NCBI GenBank assembly: GCA_021397835.1
Contig: JAJFZO010000094.1
Location: 4,750,001-4,814,000, forward strand
Origin: Moringa oleifera
Lineage: Eukaryota; Streptophyta; Magnoliopsida; Brassicales; Moringaceae
Direction: 5' to 3'
DNA: 64,000 bases
Shown: one piece after another, positions 1 through 13,800 of the stretch
Numbering within the stretch: position 1 is the first letter of the stretch
How the letters are laid out: every line of letters starts with the position of its first letter
Notes under the pieces: model-generated
The model's database searches: none
What the model saw: the letters and a program-made list of their open reading frames with translations, nothing else
What the model was told of the DNA's origin: nothing
Position numbers and translations under genes: made by a program

Positions 1-2987
1 GTCCCACTTCTCATGATTTTTGTGCAAAAGAATAATATCATGATAAGACAATTAATTATGCAAATGCCTACCATGGAAATCAAATCGATTTAATTCAACC
101 GAGCTCTTTTATGTAGAATATGTTCTAAAGGGTGGTCTCAACATGAATATCCAAATCATTTCCAAACACAAGCACAAAGCTTCAAAACTTAAATAAATTA
201 AGCACCCTTTTTCTTTTTTACAATTTCTATCTTTAATTAAACTTAATTTGCCAATGAAAATCAAACATAAATATGGTATCCATCGTCTAGCTATGTATAG
301 GATCCATTAGAGACACGTAGGTCATAGTGAGTTGCAAAAGTTATTAGAATGTCCCCAAATTTTGCGTGCCTTAATTTGACTAAACAAAGCTTAGTGGTGT
401 GCAAGCTATTTCCCATGTCTTTTGGTATTAATAAGTCATGAAAGCAATGGCCACCTCTATGTGTGTTGTAATTCTCAACTTTTCCTTTTTATCGTCTTCT
501 TTAATTTCCTTCTTTCATACTTATGAATTTCCTTCACGTGTGTCACACTTCATTCTCTCATCTTTTTGCTTGCTGAGATCCATCTCTAGTTTTGCTTTTA
601 CATTATTTCTCTTCTAATTTTTTGCCCATTTGAACTACAATTCATGAAATCGGGCGAATTAATGTTTAAAGTTATATCTTAAAATTTTTCAAGTTAATTT
701 TCAAATAAAAAATTTAGTGTGTGCTCAATTTTTTTTAACGTATGTGTCGTATTTTTTTAAAATTTTTTTTTGAAATTAATTTGTGAAAGAATTAAAAATA
801 AGAAGAAAAAAACTTTCAACGATTAAATTAGTATGTATGATATTGATAGATTGAATAATTTAATTTATTATATAGTATCACATTTTATTTTTTTATGGGG
901 TTTAGAGCTGCAGGTTAATTAAAATACTGTTTTTATTTTTACACTCTTATGCTCTTGGATACAATAAGTTTAATTCAGATGATGAGATCTTAGATTTTAA
1001 TTGATTGAAAGTTGGTTTAATTTGAGTGATTAAGTTATTTTTAGTTTTTACAAGCACTGATTTAAATTTAATATTTAAATTATTATTTTGATTTAGGCGG
1101 AACCAAACCAAAAGTAAATACTTTAATCATGTTTTTGCTTATATTATATTATACATATTATTTATTTTAAAATTATTTTATAATAAACTTTTTTATAATT
1201 TTAAAATATGTTTATCAAGAATATATAAAGAACAAATATCAATGTAGTTTAATAAGATCTTTTTCGAACAATATCATATTTGAAAACTCCAATCATATGC
1301 TATCGCTTCTAATATTTATAGTAATACATTCAATTTTTAAATATGATATTTACAACAAAAATATAAGTCCTTTATGACAAATCAATTCAAAGATTATATT
1401 CCTACTTAGAAATTAATCATAATCCAAATACAATGCACGAAAAATTTGAGGTCCAATTTATCGGCAAAGAGAAACAAAATTCTACTAAGCTTACATTATT
1501 AATCAACTCATTCACATCATATCCACTGTCCTTACCACTTATATCTTCCAACAAGTGGGTACCCTCTTTTTGAATTTATCAACACTTTTTTGGCTTTTTT
1601 CGTGATACACGTTTAAAATATATAAAGTTTTATATTTACAATAATTATTTTTTTAAATTATGATACATAATAATTTAATATTTTTTTTAATTTTTCATGT
1701 TATTATTATGATTAAATTAAAAAAACACATTTTAAATTTTAATCTCAACACGAGTTTATTAGCAAAAATATGTCCTTATCCTTTTGTGGAAATATATAGT
1801 TTGATAAATAAATTATTTCTTAGTTAATAATGAACATAAAAGTTATGTTTCATTAAAATTATAATAAATTCGATTCATTTTCAATTAATTAAATAATTTT
1901 AATTAAAAATATAAATGTTTATATAATCAAATACATACTATGTTAAACATTAAAATTTTCCGTATCAGTACTCAAATTTTGTTGGTTCTACAATTTTATA
2001 AGCATGTTGTTTGATCATGCTTACGTTATCGTGTTTATATGTAATGTAAATGTGATAGCGTGAGTACCTTATCAAATCTTGATCCCCGTCGCAGCAAAAA
2101 AATGAGAAAAAAAAATAAAAATTAAAAAAAGCAGAAAGGCATATTTGGAGTCCGCAAAAGAGGGCATGGCTTAGGAATAATTTCTCGTAGTAAGTGAATA
2201 ATTAAAATAAATTAATGGTAGCTATGGATCTTGGAGGAGTACCCCATCCTTTCTAAATACACAAGTTGGCTATTTTTCAATGTTTAAAACTTAGCACTTA
2301 GTTAAATCAATTCCATATATAAATATAAAGGAGAATCCAAGTGTCATTACAAGTGTCATGGAACCACCCATCAGTCCTACTGTTTTGGTTTTTCTTTTAA
2401 AAAACAATGGGCATCTTAAGCTTATCTACAAAGAAAATTCCAACCAACATTAAGTTATTTTATTTTATTTTATTAAATTTTGATAATGATATAAACATGC
2501 AATAATTTAATAAAATAAATAATTATTTATTTTATATCAATATAATAAATAACAAAAATATAAAAATATATATATCTTTTTATGTTAAGCATAAAATCGG
2601 ATCAACATTGAAATTTTATGTAGCAAAACCCTGTTGCCTTCTAAGTTTATGCAACAAAATTAAATAGAATTCTTATCTTCTAAGATAAAGAAAGTCTTTG
2701 GTTTTTTCCTTTTTATTGATTATATAATTACTGTTTTCTTAGTTTCAGTACAAGCACAGCATAAGCTTTGTCACTCCCTTAACTGTGTGAGGAAGAAGAC
2801 GGTCTTCATGAGCTTACTTTTCGGTTCCTCTTTGAGAGCATATCATCACTATCTCGAAAAAGAAAAAAAAAAAAGGAACCCAAGAAAATAAAAATAAAAT
2901 AAAACCGAAGAAGGATGATATCTGTAGTTCAACAAAAACTTGATCTGAAGTTAAAATCTTTAATTCTCTCAAAATTGGTCAGCTTGC
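1..2987. other. AT-rich intergenic DNA
   Basis: I see no gene here. The stretch is strongly AT-rich, with poly-A/T runs and stop codons in all frames. It lies downstream (3') of the minus-strand P450 gene. Its right end should contain that gene's 3' UTR and polyadenylation region, but I could not fix a poly(A) site with confidence. Confidence 0.6.
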
Positions 2988-4383
2988 TCATGAATCCAAG
3001 GGCTTCAAGCAAACTTGAACGCCATACTTAGGTTTGATGGTGAGGACGATGACCGGAGCATGTCGGTAACTATCAGAGATGGTGAAGCTAAAGCGAGAGA
3101 TCAGCATGGCGAGTATAATCTTAGCTTCCATCATGGCGAAAGACTGGCCGATACAGTTGCGAGGGCCGGCGGCGAAAGGGATGAAGTGGCGGCCGGGGGC
3201 GAAAGTCCGGGAAGCGAACCTGTCGGGGTTGAACTCATTGGCATCTTTGCCCCAGAGTTCCTCACTGTGGTGTATGGCGAGCATTGGGATCCAAATAGAT
3301 AGGCCCTTCGGGATCAGCAGGTCGCCCAGCTTGATGTCTTCGAAGGCCATGCGAGGCAGCACTGTGGCTGGTGGGTAGAGCCTCAAGGACTCGTTTATAA
3401 CCATGTTCAACTGAAAAAAGAAAAGAAAATAAATAGAATTTCTTAGTAAGAAAATTTCTCTGATTTTTGCCAAACAGAAAATGAAATGAATTAAGACTAT
3501 TTAGCTCTAATTAAATTTTAATTAATTTACTTTTTTTGGTTGTAATCACTGAATTAAAAAAGTTAATTATTAGTGAAGGAAATAAGGTCACATGGTCAGT
3601 AGGTCAACTGACCATTACTTAGTGGAAAATGTGATCTGCCCTTTTTAAGGTAATTTCCACCCAAAAGGAGGAAGAGAAATCAAAGTTAAATTAAACAATC
3701 ACAAGGGTTGAATTAAAACAAAAGAGAGAATTTATATTTCGGGAAGATTCGATGCTTGAAATACAATAGTTTTGAATACAGACAATGGAATTTCTTTAAA
3801 ATTATTAATTTATCATAATGATAGATAGTGTTTGGAAAGTATTTTAAAGTAATTCTCAAAATTAAGAATGTGAACCTCTAAGATTCTAAGTACCCAAAGA
3901 AGAAAAATGGAGGAAAGACTATTGAATTGGGGGCTTACCACAGTGAGTTTGGAAAGCTGGTCAACAGCAGGGGTTCCACCATTGCAGACCTGCTTGACCT
4001 GGGCCCGAACCTTGTCTTGCCAAGAAGGGTTGCTGGCTAAGAGCATGACAGTCCAGGTGAGCAAGAGAGCAGTGGTTTCATGGCCGGCGAAGAAGAAAGT
4101 TTTGCATTCGTCCATGATCAACTGCAGGTTTAAGCTCAACCCACTGCCTGATCTCTTCTTCTGCATCTCATTAAGCAGCATACCCAGTAAATCATTCCCG
4201 TATGAACTACTCCTACCGATTTCCACACAGTCCTTTCGGCTCTGTATGATCTCCATCAGCAGCCTCTCCACCTCTAACTTCAGTGATTTTATCTCTCTGT
4301 TATACTTACTCGGGAAAAACCTGAAAAGAAAGCCCAATTCAGTGATCCATTTTATGGATTATGAAGGATGTCAGTGGTATCAC

Positions 4384-4414
<31 letters not shown>

Positions 4415-5453
4415 CTGCTGCCTGGAAAGCAGAGGTGCCTGCTGGCTTGAGCGCAGAGGCCTTGGAGGACAGTTAACAGACGGAAGATTTGCTTTCCTTT
4501 CTCGTAGCTGCTATCGAATTCAGTCCTGGAAATGATATCGGCAGTGAGCCTTGTCATGTACCCTCCGATTTCGAACTCTGTTTGGCCTGATTTTACAGCA
4601 TTTTCCAGTGATTGGATCATCTCCTTAGTGCACTCCACCATGTACTCTGCGTAGCTCTATTTAAAAAACAATCCAAATCGACCAACAAATCAATTTCTCA
4701 ATGTACGATGACAACTAATTAATTTCAAACAGTACCCAGAAAAATGAAAAGCAAATAAAAGTTGAAAGCAGTATAAAATCGTAATATAATACATATATGT
4801 ATACCTTGAGTCTATCTCCAGTGAATGCCGGAGCAACAAGGTGGCGCTGATGGTACCAGTCTTCGCCGTTGGCCATTAATAGGCCGCGGCCGATGAAGTG
4901 CTTTGATCCCTGTTGTTGCAGCCATGATTTGCCCGATAAGGTGCTGTACTTGGACAGAAGTTCTTTGATCATTTCAGTTTCTGTTAAGCACATCCTCGGC
5001 TCAGTCCCGTTCCAGTATACAAATCTCTTCCCTGTAAAGAAAAAAAAAAGAAAAACCCAATTTTGTTACGTGAACCAGGACACTGTTTGGTTTCTGAGAA
5101 AATCTGCGGTGGGGTGGCGTTACGATATGGCAAGATACGCATGAAGTTAATTTGACCAAGAATTAAAGAGTACCGTATTGCTTTGACCAGGTGACGTAAT
5201 GCGGCAGAAGACGACCAACGATGTCATGATGGATGGAGTCCATGTCCTTAGAGGTGGACTGAGAGATCAAGGAAGCCATATCGGGGATGTTGCCTGTCAT
5301 CAGGCGGGGTTTCGGGCCACGCACTCCTTGCCTCTCCATCGTCTTCATGATGCGTCTGGGTGTCAACCAGTAACACGAGAAGGTCTCGTAGGCCACTTTC
5401 AGCACCCAAGACAGAACCACGACTAAAACTGCCGTCATCACCGCCATGGCCAT
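2988..5453 (-). CDS. CYP735A: Cytochrome P450 CYP735A, cytokinin trans-hydroxylase
   Basis: Five exons: 5453-5174, 5031-4805, 4656-4415, 4320-3939 and 3410-2988. They join in frame to 517 aa, the usual CYP735A length. The family hydroxylates the isopentenyladenine-type cytokinin side chain (iP nucleotides) to trans-zeatin forms in the ER. Visible features are an N-terminal membrane anchor (about residues 5-25), the CYP735A stretch YWLTPRRI, I-helix AGHETT (328-333), ExxR E384-R387, NPDRF, and haem loop FAAGPRNCIGQ with ligand Cys463. WYHQRHLVAPAF and FFPSKYNREIKSL are also typical of the subfamily. The start is the ATG at 5453; an upstream in-frame GTG at 5462 is not a credible plant start, and ATG at 5447 is an alternative. 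No break or missing catalytic residue was seen. CYP72-clan relatives are the alternative, but similarity to CYP735A runs throughout. Confidence 0.95.
4383..4409. repeat. (GA)n microsatellite in CYP735A intron 3
   Basis: About 13 AG/GA units. On the transcribed strand this is a (CU)n tract beginning a few bases after the 5' splice site, inside an intron of only 94 nt (4321-4414). It fills over a quarter of the intron. Confidence 0.95.
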
Positions 5454-5500
5454 TGTCGCCACCGAAACACGAGGCTCTGCGACAGACCGATAGAGAGATA

Positions 5501-5516
5501 CAGAGAGAGAGAGAGA
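5501..5516. repeat. Short (GA)n tract in CYP735A 5' leader
   Basis: About 8 GA units between the TATA box and the ATG. On the mRNA strand it is a CT-rich leader, common in plant 5' UTRs. Confidence 0.85.
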
Positions 5517-5530
5517 AGGCCGCTGGTTGG

Positions 5531-5538
5531 TTTATATA
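5531..5538 (-). promoter_or_regulatory. TATA box of CYP735A
   Basis: TATATAAA on the minus strand, about 80 bp upstream of the ATG at 5453. The spacing predicts transcription starting near 5500 and a leader of about 45-50 nt. Confidence 0.65.
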
Positions 5539-5539
5539 G

Positions 5540-8500
5540 AAGAAAGGCTTGTTTTCTAACTGGCTTCCGGATATTATGAAGCCATATATAGCAACTAAAT
5601 CAGACCAGCTTTGTTAGGGCAGTTAACTCAATCAAATTCTCTGGGTAGCAAATCCTGCTAAGTTTGTCAAGTAATTTATATAGAGGAAGCTCTGGCTACA
5701 CTACTAGTATGATTTATTTTTCTAAATTTTGTATAAATTATCATAATATTAACCAAAAACGGGGGGTAAAAAAGTAATTTCGCGAGTTTAAAGCGGTGGT
5801 TGCTCCGCAATGTGAGTGCGGCCATAAATATAGAAGAACAGATTCTTAACAGAAATAAGGTTGACAACAGAGGAAAGAATTTCAATGGAATTAAACATCA
5901 TAAAGACCAACAGGACGTATTCTAGAACAGTGAGGATTAAATGAGTTACATGAGTTGACTTTTTTGAAAATATAAAATATGTCTAACTTATGTTACAGTT
6001 ATATTCATTGTTACACTTAGGATTTTTTTAATTTTTAATAAAATAATTTAAAATTTGTATTTTATATTTTTAATCAAATTTTAATTTTTAAAATATTTTG
6101 AAACAAATTTTGATTTAATGATTTTATTCAAATTAAATTTTAATAAAAAAGATTGTGAAAGATCAATAATGTTTTTGTTATTAAAATATTAAAAAATTAT
6201 TCTATACTTCCTTTTGATTTTATTTTTTAAATTTGAATAATTTTTAATTAGTAAAACAAGTTTATAATTTTTTTTAAATTTCTAATAATATAATTTTTTA
6301 AAAAAATTATTTTCATTGCTAAAAGAATGCAATACTCACATTGTATAGTTAAATGGTATAAGATAAATTCTTTAAAAAAATTGTAATACATATGATATCT
6401 CATACTTACCAAAGATTCAATTCAATGCAGTTATATTTATTATAGCATATAATTGGGGCAAGAGAATCCTCTATTGATTTAATTTTATTATGCATATTTT
6501 TTTTTCTAAAAATGAATTTCTTTTTTAAGTTATTGGATGTTAATGTAATTAAAAAATTAATATATAAAATTTTAATTATTAATTTTTTTAAACTGTTATA
6601 TATTAATGTCTTTTTAAAAGATCAACACAACTAAAATTAGCAGAGGATCCAACTGAAACAAGTTGTCAATTCTTTTTTTATTAAATTTGAGTTTAATTTG
6701 AGACTTTTGTTTGTTAATTCGTTATGGATTTTTCATTATCTTTTTGAAATTTCAAATTAAAATTACTTGAGATTAGTTGTTTTTTAATTATTTTTATTAA
6801 AATATCCAAATAACCTTAATTAGGATGATGTCTACCCATCTATCTGTTCTTAATTTATACAAGTAATTCTATAGGTATAGCAAGTACAAACTATATGGAT
6901 GAATAAATCAATTTTTATCAAAGATAATAAAACAAAATTATATAACTTAATATAAACAATAAAATAGATATTAGATAGTTCTAACGGGTCAAATAAAAAT
7001 AAACATATTATATCATATATAATTTAATAATTTAATTAACAATATAATAAAAATTAAATATTATAAATCAAATAATGTATTGTTTCTTAACAAGACTAAT
7101 ATTGTAGAACAATAAATAACTACTCAAACATGGATTGCCGTATTAGAATGGATATGTTGTTTTTTAAAGTCATTAGTATTCATATCTATATAAATTCAAA
7201 TTTTTGATTGAAATAGTATTTTAGTTTTTATTTTTTCATAATACAAAATTTTATCGTATCTGTGTAATAGTATCTATGTAATACTTTTAAAAAAACTTGA
7301 AAATTTCATTATAAAAAATAAAAAATAATAGTTACAATGTGATAAAAATCAAAATAATAATCTAAGTCTAATTTAAATTTATTCTAATTTCATTTCTTAA
7401 ATATGAACAGACATTTATTTAATTTAGTGGTTTAAGAAAAACAAAAGGTATATATTTAATTAAAGTTTAAACATTATCATTAATTAATTTACCAACCAAG
7501 TAATAAATGTAGTTTTTACTATGGTTACTCATAATGTTACTCATAAACTGCAATTTGAGTATATAGACTTTACTTTAATTAGTCGACATATATATTCCTC
7601 ATCTTTTGACCACTTACCGATTTATTTGACATCTAACCATTTATTTTCAAAAATAATTATTATCTTCAAAAAGATTCAATTTTTAAGTTTAATGGATCAT
7701 CTCACTTTTGTTTTTTTCTTTTTTACCAAGACCGACTTATTGGCAATTAATTCCTCATCAATATGAAAGGAATATATCGCTCTGAAAAGCATTGATTTTT
7801 CCAATACTAATATATATCTATAATTTGACATTCCAACAAAGAAGCGGGTACCTTAAAAAAACCCATATCTCTTTCTAAAATAACGTTGTGCTCCAAATGT
7901 TCTTATCCCAAAATTAACCAGATTATAAATGTAAGTATCTCGATCATTACCGTCTTTATCGATCTTTTTTTCGCATAAAAAATGTGATCCGTTTATGCCA
8001 CTTGTTCCTAAACAATCCTATCTCCCTAGTTCTTTCTTTTCCTTTTGTTATTTTTTGTTCCTTGGACCCTCTTGATCTCCTATAGTTTTCAGTGAAAAGA
8101 AGAAGGAATACCCATTTGTTTTTATATATATATGATGCAATGGAGAACTTTTAGGCTGTCAAACATATGATTAAATTTTAGTGAATGGGCATCCAAATTT
8201 AGATCTGTGAGACCTTGTGCGTACTCAATGGCCATTGGTTTCTTGAAACGATTATTTCCTAAGGTCGTTCATGGGGTCGTGGGATTCAGTTTCAAAAGCC
8301 GAGAAGATGCCTGATTTTGTTGTTTCTTTGACCTCTTTATATCAGCAAGTCAACTGATGACTACTTGTTCTTTCTCCTGTTTCAACATTAAAAATTAGGG
8401 TTCTTGATGGAAGAGAATCCATAATGCTTACAAAAATGTTATTTTGGAAACTTGTGATGAGATAAAAAAAATAACAATAATTTGTTTTTGATCGTGTGGG

Positions 8501-10800
8501 ATGCATGAATTTCAGACTGCAGAGTGTTTGTGATGAGAAGGAACATGCATGAACATGGTATTGCTTTTCTGTGGTTATCGCATTTAATGGCTGTGTTCTC
8601 AGCTCCATGCAGCTTTGTCTGATCACCATCTTGGCTTGCACATGCTCACTGTTAGAAACTTTGGTTTATAACTTCCGTCTTTGTAACCACGCTGTTTATA
8701 AAAATTTAAAATGTTATTGATATAATTGAACTTAGGTTTGATTGATATAATTTGATTTGTTTTAATTCTAAGTAAATTTAAATGAAAACATTATTTTTTA
8801 TGTTCAAAGATAACGTTATGTTAATTTACAATTACAAAACAATTTATGTTTACCATTATAGTTTTATTCAAAAATTATGTCTTATTTATTCATATTTTTT
8901 TTTGAAAAATAATTTACAATGAGAATAAGCCGAGCAATAACTTTGGGCTACACCGGACACTGAAAGTCAATAAAACGTAGTTAATTAGAATCCTAGCCGA
9001 AAGTTAACACTAGAAACCCCGTCGTTCTTTATATTGTAAGTCAAGCTTGCTAATTATGATCATAAGCATAGTTAATTAGCATATGATTAGAGTATTAATC
9101 AGCTTTGGATATGTTCCATTGACGCGGCAACGACAGCAATTGGTGAGTCGGTGCGTAAAACTTATCCGGTGTACCCTTATTGTTAAAAACATCAAAAAGT
9201 TACTTTAATTAAAGATAGTATTTGTAGTTTCTGAAAGATAATATATACTTGTTGTCTGTAACAAGTTGGCTGAGATATATTGACAGTTGAGAAGAAGGAT
9301 GGATTAAAAAATGTCACGGATATTGGAAAGAGAGCATTAGCGGAGAGAATCCTAATCGGCTAATGATTAAAGGCTTGGCTTAGATGCAAATTTCATGTCA
9401 TGAGAAGGAAAAAGGGAGTTGCTCAAATGAATCAGTAAGTCAAAAGGAAAGGGAAATGGGGTCATGGGCATATGCATTTTAAGCTTATAGTTAAGGGAAG
9501 TGTCCTTTGATCAAAGTAAAGGAACATATTCTTTCGTGGGTTTTTCTGGGTATCCCTTGTTAAGGGCACTGTGGCCCAGAAGGCCCATCCAATGGAGGAC
9601 ACATCTAAGAAGTTCGATCATGGCCTGGATCAATCAGAGAAAGGTTTTGTGGGTTAATGCTAATAGAACTTATTCTTGTGATTAGGTTCAATTAATGTTA
9701 AGCTCGAGCTGCAAGAAGTAAACACTAGAGATGGAAAGGATGCCATTTGTTTACCCAGCAGAGCCATTCATTCAATTATCCTGCACTTCAGACACCTTGT
9801 AGGTGATTCCAAGTCATAATCAAGAATGTTTGCCCTATGCATTAGGTTTCAAAATATGAACCATTTCTTTCTACTTTCCCTTTTCGGTGGCTTTTCCTGC
9901 TATCTTGTTCTACTGACAAGTGTAAAACCAGTTCATTTACCTTAGAAAATGTGTTACCTTCCAAGAGAACAGTACTGCATTATATCCACAAACCAATCAA
10001 TGAAAGAATCCTACTCAAAAAAGAAAAAATCCAATTTCTGGGTAAATTCAGTGACTTGAAAAGGCCAGTCCAGCACTTACCGTTCCTGCTCATCTGGTCA
10101 GCAATCCCAGCAGACAAATGGCTTGAATAATCAAAAAGAGATTTACCAAAAGTAAGCAACATGTTAATTATGTAATGGATCATGCAACATTGTTACGTCC
10201 AATTCCCTGATATTGCGTGATTCCTCCTGTGAAGTTTAGAAAATGCATCCCCATCTTAGAATTTCTAACTGTGCTACATTCTTCGAATCTCTTTACTCAG
10301 CAACACTGCCTTATTCCTGATCACAGGGGAAATACAAGATATTTATGTCGGCATGTTTAATAAACAACACATCCAATATTCCAAAGAAGAAAAGTGCCTT
10401 CGCATCAAAATATTCCACTTTTCTTAGCAGATAAAGCCATTTTGTATTCACTTCTAGATGACAATATTGAGGTCATATTTGGTTATTTCATAAGGATTAT
10501 GAATTTCCAGGAGCATTTGGCTGCAGTACCTATTGTGATGAGTTATACGCTTGCTGCTACGCACCTTCCGTCTCCCCAGAGAATATATAGATCAATCACA
10601 AAGTACAAATGAATATGAAATACTGAAGCTTATTTCAGCTAGCATGGCTCAGGTCAAAATGAACAAAATAAAAAGCTTGTCATAGTAACTGATAGTTTCT
10701 TCAGTACATGTGCATTAGCTCGCATAACAATTAGTTTCTTCTCAAAAGAAAAGCCAAGCAAAATCCTCAGTATCTAAATCTAATGTTAGAAACACAACAA
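5540..10800. other. Intergenic region between CYP735A promoter and ALG6 3' end
   Basis: Most of this is AT-rich DNA without coding signal. Two less AT-rich patches (about 8140-8660 and 9280-10300) hold only short open frames, no recognisable domain and no convincing splice-linked exons. The left part must contain the CYP735A promoter. The right end (about 10.4-10.8 kb) should contain the ALG6 3' UTR. No RNA gene was recognised. Confidence 0.5.
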
Positions 10801-13800
10801 TCATAGAACTTTCTTTTCTTTGTCGGTGGATGTAGGAACTCTTGGCAACGTCCACTGCTTTAAATTGGCAAAAAGAGTGAATAATGTGAAGTGACCGAAG
10901 CAAAGAAGCATAATCACTGCTTCAAAGAGGAAAGGATACTTCTTCGGAGGACGTATTGTCAAGTAAACAACATGAAGGACAATGGAGCATAAATACAGGA
11001 TATCAAATAAAGTTGCGAGGGGAGGAGGGAGACTTGCAAGAAAATTAGTATCGTTGGTATTGCGTCTTCCAACAGGTCCACCAGGTGCATGATATACAAG
11101 AAAAGAGAGAGCAGATATAGCTATATATGGCAGTAACAGTTTGTCACGACAGAGAAGAGGAAACATAGAGAACAAGGCATAATGTGTTAACCACCTGAAA
11201 GGATGAGGAAGTTTCAGAGCCAATAGGCTTGCAGCGAGAAGAGGCAGCAGAATGGACTTCTCATGCACTGCAGAATTTTGGACACAAGCATTGATAGAAA
11301 AACTAGTTACAGAAAATGGAAGGCAAAAATAGAAATTAAATGGAGAAAGGGAGGAAAGTGATTCACCTTGGAAGGAAAATAAGTAGAACGCGAAAGAACT
11401 ATTAAGCAACCCATAAAGGAAACCTTCACTGCTTGGAGCCATTACTTGGTGAACCATTGAAGGTAGACAAGTTAAAACAGTGGCAGCTAAGCTGAGAAAC
11501 TTCAGTGATTGCATTGTAAATAATCTCTTCCACTTTATGAGAACTGATGTGGAGCACCAAAAGTTAGCTACATAATCCTCATATATCCCTCTTTCAAAAG
11601 GAGCAAGACGGGAAAGAACCTGCATCAGTCACCAACATTGTAGCAAACAGCAATCAAGATGAATCCAACTACTCAGCACTTATCGTGATCCATAACATTA
11701 AATACTTAAGCGTAAAAAAACGTACTAACATCCTTGGAAAAAAACAGTTGAAATTTGTCTTCTCTACCATTTAAGCTACACCGTCTATCTACCCTAGTAG
11801 AATCACCCATTTAAGATATTCATGATATCCATCATGCTCAATGTATTGATCTTTCACGTAGGGGAGGATCCACAATGTCCATATGTAGTCCTCTCAAGGA
11901 AGAAAGCTACTGGATGAGAGGGATATGAGGGTTTTGGAAGGCATCATTTTCTTAATGGTAAGTAGATTTCATACTTTCCAGCTGTATGAGTTTTCTTTGC
12001 CAAAAACATCGTCTATTTGCTGCATCATCATGACATGGCCATAGAATAGGATGGGATTATTTTACACTCTGAGAAGAATCACCCAGAAAAACAAGTACAC
12101 ACTAGCAAGTCCTCGTAACATAACCTACATAATACTTGTACTCAAAAGCCTACCCCAACGTTATAATATTATTGGCATCTCCCGCTTATTTAGGAATTAA
12201 TTCAAGAAATAAATTCTTTTAAAATGCTATCAGACAAGAACAAGGTTTATTTCCAAGAGTGCCACCCAAAATATTCATCAATTGAGTGCAGAAATGAAAT
12301 TACAAGAAGATAATGACTAGAAAAACAAGAATAAATAACAACCAATTGAAAAAAAAAAAAAAGATAATAACAGAAGTTTCTAAGAGGATAGAAAAATGAG
12401 TTGTTTACCTCCAAAAAACCATCTACTGAATGAAGATATGGCCACCAAACAACAGCAAATGTTATTACGACTGTCAAGCCCAATTTTGCCACCTCGAGAA
12501 GTGGATTTTTACGCTTTAGGCATTTACCCAATAAATGGCTGAAAAAGGCAGGTGCAAAATATGCACTCATCTGAAATATACAAAACAGAGAAATATATAT
12601 CGTAAAAGTAATCATTAAATAATAATGTCTACCTTTAACAAAAAAAGTAGATTAGATAAAGAAAACTTTCAAGCAGCAAAAATAAATACCATCACTCAAC
12701 ATACTTGCAATCGTATGTTGAATTACCCACAAATTCTCTCTTAGCAATCCTCCGTTACAGCATATATTCAAGTACAGCTACACAAGCTTGTGAACTGCAT
12801 TGTCTACAACAATGAGAGCCATACAACACTGACAAACAGAGCCAAGTAAATGATCTTGAAAAGGACTTGGTAATTTACTCAATCAGATCACAATGGCCAA
12901 AACCAGCTCATTCTTTCCCAAAGCCATAGAATATGCTGCCTATATCTGTGACATGAGCTAAGGTTTTCCAAGAATCCAGGTACACCTCTCTCATTGCTTT
13001 CTTGCCAGTTCTTTTCTAGTGTTTTTCCTCCTGAGTATATCTTACTAAACTGCTGATTTTCCATGTTTGACGGGATCCTGTAATCATCTCATTAAAGGTG
13101 CCATGCTCCTTTTAGAAAAAAGAAAGAAACAAAGAAAAAAGATCATCAAACTTATTTCTCCAGAAGACCTTGACAACTTTCTCATAAAAGGTCCATCAAC
13201 GAGGTTGCAGTGTTTACAAAGGTACTTATTGCAGTTAGCAATTCACGCTGCAGGAGCACAATATTGACAAACCTAAGGGACTTCTTCTCCAGACAAAAAA
13301 GCAATCAGAACAAGATACTCAATTCCTATACTCAAGTCCACCAAAATATTATATATACACTGAAAGAAAATACATGAAATTATTATTTTTAATGTGAGTT
13401 TATAGGTTGTGAGTCTCAAATCTAGCAATATTCTATACTGTGTTCACTACACACTATGCTTCTGCTATCTAAGTCAAATTTAAGACATTCTTCAACTTCA
13501 GCCTATTTTCTTATCTTAAACTAAAACCAAATAGCAATCGAACTCTTTCTTAAATTGGATTAATAACAATCTCCAAGCTAAGACGAAGACAACTTGACAT
13601 TTGATTCATTATTGTTGCACATAATTGTCATCAACATTGCATGAAAAGAACACCACAAGGAAAGTTCAATTATTATAGGGAGAGTACAAAGTCAGACCAG
13701 CTGAAAGACAAATAAGAAGAAGCAGAACAAATAAATAGCTACCTAGCATCCTGGACTCAAATCAAAGATGGAAAAATTCACTCCTCCAGATACTGAATTA

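Noticed and set aside
5454..5462. Upstream in-frame GTG start for CYP735A
   Set aside because: Plant nuclear genes start at ATG; the ATG at 5453 follows at once and fits the family length.
7521..7766. 81-codon open frame on the plus strand
   Set aside because: Low-complexity Phe/Ile/Ser-rich translation typical of AT-rich non-coding DNA.
8342..8641. 99-codon open frame on the minus strand
   Set aside because: No family resemblance, composition not coding-like, no splice partners.
9414..9435. Partial miR828-like word TTGCTCAAATGA
   Set aside because: Only 12 bases match and no complementary arm lies nearby; chance is sufficient.
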